A stretch of 64,000 nucleotides of DNA. Source: Trichuris trichiura. Its lineage: Eukaryota > Nematoda > Enoplea > Trichinellida > Trichuridae. Shown in pieces: positions 60,383 through 64,000 of the stretch. The notes under the pieces were generated by a model. The model worked only from the letters and a program-made list of their open reading frames with translations. It was not told the DNA's origin and did not search any database. The number at the start of each line of letters is the position of its first letter. The stretch's first letter is position 1. The stretch covers positions 186,001-250,000 of the forward strand of contig JBAJFE010000014.1 of NCBI GenBank assembly GCA_037903355.1, written 5' to 3'. A program made the translations under genes and the position numbers.

Positions 60383-60760
60383 GAGCTTGAAGTTCACATA
60401 GGCACTAAGAGTGACGCAATTCGTCTGCAGTAAAGCATTTAGCTTCGAGAAACTAGGATCTAAAGGCCATTTTCCCAGTTCTTCCGATGTTGAGAGTCAT
60501 TTCCATGAAACGGAAACGCCAAAAGTAGACATGTGAAAGACTATACGCTGGCCACAGAGAGCGAAGTACCAACATGACCGCATCTTTCGTCTTCATTCGT
60601 AGTACAAAATGTACTCACACCAGTAACACCAGTGAAGCAATCTGAGCACACTTATACGTGTCGGATAAGCAGCCACCAACTGCACCGGGTAGAAGAAAGT
60701 TCTGCATCTTAAGCCTTGACACATGTCTTTTATCAATCCCAGCCTTGCTGCGCATATATT
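60383..60760 (-). mobile_element. Unclassified element, inverted copy (block II)
   Basis: Reverse-complement counterpart of 52600-52960. Frames are interrupted by stops. Confidence 0.55.
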
Positions 60761-60849
60761 CCAGGATGCCCACGACACGCAAATAGAGAATAATTCAAAA
60801 GTATTAGGACGTAAGTGCAAACAGGCCATTGTGAAAGTGAAAGGATTGC

Positions 60850-61810
60850 AAAACAGCTGCTATTGTTAGGCATAGTGCTCTAAGATGGTCAACAAAGTGC
60901 ATGTACATCGTACAACACTTTGCACATCCAACAATAGTCGGTGTGTCTTTCTTACGCATTAAAAACTGAGCGACGTGAGCAAACGCAACGAAATAGTCAA
61001 ACTTACGCTTTCATCCGAAGTCAAAGGCCCATAACACAGCTTAAATCTCCAGCAACAAACTTTCTGTCTCTAACTCAAGCTATTGTTTGAAGAGCAGCGA
61101 TTCTGAAGTTTTGAAGAGCAGTTATTCTTCACCGCTGACTTAGCGTATGGCTATTTTGTGCTTTGTTTGTTCCACCGGAGAACTCCGATACCTGTAACAG
61201 CTCCTCTGTCCATCAGTTCTTCTTTCAGTGCACACATTTGACATGATGCGTTCTGCTGGGCAAAGCCGTCAGTTTTTACTGCTTGAATTCTGAAAACTTG
61301 GGTAAGGCTTCTTGGATGGGCAAACACCACCGTGTCTTTTTAGCGCGGTTTGAAGTTAAGGCTTATGTAATCAACATTCCTGTTCACCTTTCGCAATTCA
61401 TGAATTGGGAACAAACCACGACTTGGATGTCAGCAGCAGAACAAAGTCAATCAATGGCGACGACGAAAAATAACAGTAGTATACCTCTGAGCAGCAGCAA
61501 TAATTTGGATGTAACCATTATGGAAACCGTAGAGCGGAGGTCGATGTAAGACCACTTTGAATGCACACTAACGTCACCGTTGCAATAGATGTTCACTGCA
61601 ATTTCATAGACAGACCTGCGTTGACTGCACTATTCTGCTCTGCTCATAATAAGTATGGTTGTTCAACAGAATAACATTAACACATCCAAATGGGAGACCG
61701 CTCACAAATATTCAACTGAGCAGCAACGTAGAAAATGACGCAGTGCAGTAGCGCCGGAAGTGAGGTGAACCAGACGTTCTTTACCATTACGGACCATCCG
61801 TGTGGTTACC
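60850..61810. other. Unaligned middle between inverted blocks
   Basis: No clear similarity to 52100-52600. An 88-codon frame at 61283-61549 has no recognised product. Confidence 0.35.
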
Positions 61811-61819
61811 ACGTGACCA

Positions 61820-62870
61820 TGAGAGGGTACTTCACTATCAGCTGTGATCATGAGCCACATGTGACCATCATGTGATCATAACTGCTCAGTACTACAATGA
61901 GGTCAAATTGAGGTCATGAGGAAAGTTCCTCTTCGTTTCGTGGCGTGAAATGTACGCTCTAGCGAATCAACTTAAGCAAACAACGTAATTAGCTGAGGTC
62001 TCCGTAAAGCCGCATATATTTTTCCGCACACAGAGCATCACTGCAAGTTTGTCCACTTTAAACAACTCCTGAACGTTAAGCGCTTCAAAGGAGCATTCCA
62101 TAACTTCTTCCAGACACTTTCTGAATAGCGAGTATACTGCGAAGAAAATTTTGAGCTGTTTTTCAGAAAAGGTGAGTTCGGGGCACCAAGGTCGATTCGT
62201 TTCTTGAAATGGATCGCAGGTACAGCGTCGATTATATGCTTCTTCTTCCAACGTATGGGCAAGTGAAAAATGGTTCAACGTAGTACATAGTGTAATTGGT
62301 GAGCTACTTTCTATGCTTCATTAGAAGAGAATTCATTGGATGTCTTGATCAATACACGACATAGCGAACCACGAGAGAGAGAGAGAGAGAGGCGCAACAG
62401 GACGACACAGGCGCAGTATTCACATTGACCGCCATCGCCAGCAATGACCGCTTTATATACCTTTTCTCTGAGTAAATACCTCGGGTCATTGCATAATTGC
62501 CTGTTTGCCACGTGCTTCCCTAATTTTCGAAGTAAAATGATTGGTCAGTTTGGCCACGGCTAACTTCGGTGACCTTCCTCGTGACTGCCTTGGTCACATG
62601 AGCAGTTGTTTATTACACATAGATTATGACTAATCAATCGGCAATGCGGAAATGGAATTAACACATGAGTAGTAGTTACCATTCATTCATACCCATCACT
62701 GTGGAGGTAAATCTGCTGTCCGACTTCAACCTGCAGTGAAATTGAAATTGACCACAGACAATGGAAGTTTTTCTCGCTGCGATTAAGTTGAACAAATGTC
62801 CTCTCAGCCGAAGAGTAAAAACAGTCGGGTGAGTCGAATAAACGCTTTTCCATCAACCAAGTACACTGTC
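61820..62870 (-). mobile_element. Unclassified TATA-containing element, inverted copy (block I)
   Basis: Reverse complement of 50847-52060 with the TATA box at 62451-62459 (CTTTATATA on the plus strand). Carries a (GA)n run at 62372-62391 where the plus copy has a CT-rich tract, and one copy of the GGTCACCGAAGTTAGCC motif. The ORF counterpart is split into two frames (62511-62311 and 62278-61967). Confidence 0.6.
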
Positions 62871-62879
62871 TTTTCTGTA

Positions 62880-64000
62880 CAGAACCTTCATACATAACCT
62901 GAACAAAAAGGAGGTAGTATTATTTTGAAACTAACGCTACGCTCAGCTCCAGTGCTCTTTAGCCTTCGATTAGGTGCACAATGGCTAAGGGGCGCAGATG
63001 TGTTCTTCTGGTGTGGGAAAACAGTTGATGAGCGGTAAGGTGCCTGCTTTTTTGGGTGGACGATTTAGCCAAAATGAAATGGAAAATGGTGCACGAAAAG
63101 GTAGTTTTACATCTTTGCAGCTATTAAATGGGGCCACTGAATGGGAAGCAAGTTCAGTAAGCAATAGGTGGTTTTGCTGCAGTTATTTTGACTCCAGTCT
63201 TAAGGGGAAGGTTTTATATAGAGTTTACTAAGCGTCAATGCTTGACAATAGAACGAAGGGCTTTGATAGAGACTATTAACTACAGCAGTTTGTAATTTAA
63301 GTGAACGTTCAAAGTGCAATGAAATGTGAGCAGACGCATTGCAAATGGATTAAAGGTATGAAGAAGTATTGAGTGATCAACTGCTGAAATCTGGCAACAT
63401 TAGCTGTGAATTCATGAAAGGCTGCTGGAGGGTGAACAGGGCAGCAGTCGACGACTTAAAGCTGCCTACGAATCATGATGCATTAAGGTGCGGTAGAAGA
63501 CGCGAAAACTTAAACATTTTTAAAAATATATTAACGGATTCGAAAATACGCGCGCGTCTATGCGCATTAGGCTAAGATTTCATAGAAAGGTTTTTGCCTA
63601 GAAAAAGACTCTTCATAACGTCAGCCAGAGAAATAATAGCATACACAATTGGAAGTTTGTTTCGACTTTGCAGTGGCTACCAAAACAGTTGACGAATAGA
63701 GCGGGATATTCGTATATCCCAGTGAAGAGATCTTCAGGGCCAGTTGGTTTTAAGATCCGTATCTTCATAGCTTTGCGTACATGCTTAATGATTAATGAAT
63801 TTGCGCCTTCTTGTTGAAAGGATTGTCCACTTTCAAGGTAACTGTAGCTTACAAGATATGCTCACATCGGAAGTTCCTCAAAATAGATAACAATTGAAGG
63901 GGCTGTAAAAGTTTAAGTAACAGCTTCGATGCAGCGAAGAGGTGGGCTGTAATGCTTCATACAAGGGCTCACGCCGATAGCTATTTCCTGTTATGTGCAC
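62880..64000. other. Terminal stretch, no gene recognised
   Basis: Frames at 62998-63231 and 63369-63575 are uninformative. Confidence 0.35.

Noticed and set aside
1..64000. CRISPR array or bacterial operon
   Set aside because: Introns, metazoan proteins and DNA transposons show this is a eukaryotic chromosome; the only regular array is the uninterrupted 57-bp minisatellite.

Overview
The window is eukaryotic and animal. Genes are split by many short GT-AG introns (about 48-60 bp, with some of 0.2-2 kb), and the recognisable proteins are metazoan: Mediator kinase CDK8, a Na-K-2Cl cotransporter, a secreted S1A serine protease, and the ribosome-biogenesis factors FCF1 and NOP16. Very short introns plus a secreted chymotrypsin-fold protease suggest a clade I nematode (whipworm-like, Trichocephalida). 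That placement is inference, not proof.

Layout. 1-2.1 kb: long foldback and TIR repeats, no gene. 2.1-4.9 kb: two minus-strand ribosome-biogenesis genes in tandem, FCF1 (8 coding exons) and NOP16 (5 exons), both reconstructed exon by exon with consistent phases. 5.85-7.42 kb: CDK8, plus strand, 4 exons. 9.4 kb: a probable decayed LINE reverse-transcriptase fragment. 11.3-19.9 kb: an unknown helical protein exon, then a local family of three paralogous genes (A, B, C). B and C sit in two adjacent 2.84-kb tandem duplications, and all three copies carry a conserved stem-loop just after the stop codon. 19.9-31.6 kb: gene-poor, containing a 214-bp hAT-type MITE with an 8-bp target duplication. 31.7-38.9 kb: a complete 16-exon SLC12A (NKCC-type) transporter. 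40.7-44.8 kb: a complete 5-exon trypsin-fold serine protease with His/Asp/Ser triad and an Asn at the position that normally sets trypsin specificity. A 254-bp near-full-length hairpin lies inside its 1.9-kb intron.

46-64 kb is a transposon graveyard. It holds a broken hAT (ZBED/Buster-like) transposase, a Ty3/gypsy integrase-tail remnant, a 57-bp minisatellite (about 850 bp), and three broken pogo/Tigger copies (one inverted). Flanking these is a pair of large inverted copies of an unrecognised TATA-containing element, about 10 kb apart.

How parts may work together: FCF1 (PIN-domain protein of the small-subunit processome) and NOP16 (60S biogenesis) are neighbours on the same strand and both nucleolar. 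CDK8, NKCC and the protease have no evident functional link. The A/B/C family is the most interesting unexplained set: fast-evolving, lysine/serine-rich, with a PP1-docking-like GILK motif in B and C and a structurally conserved 3' hairpin.
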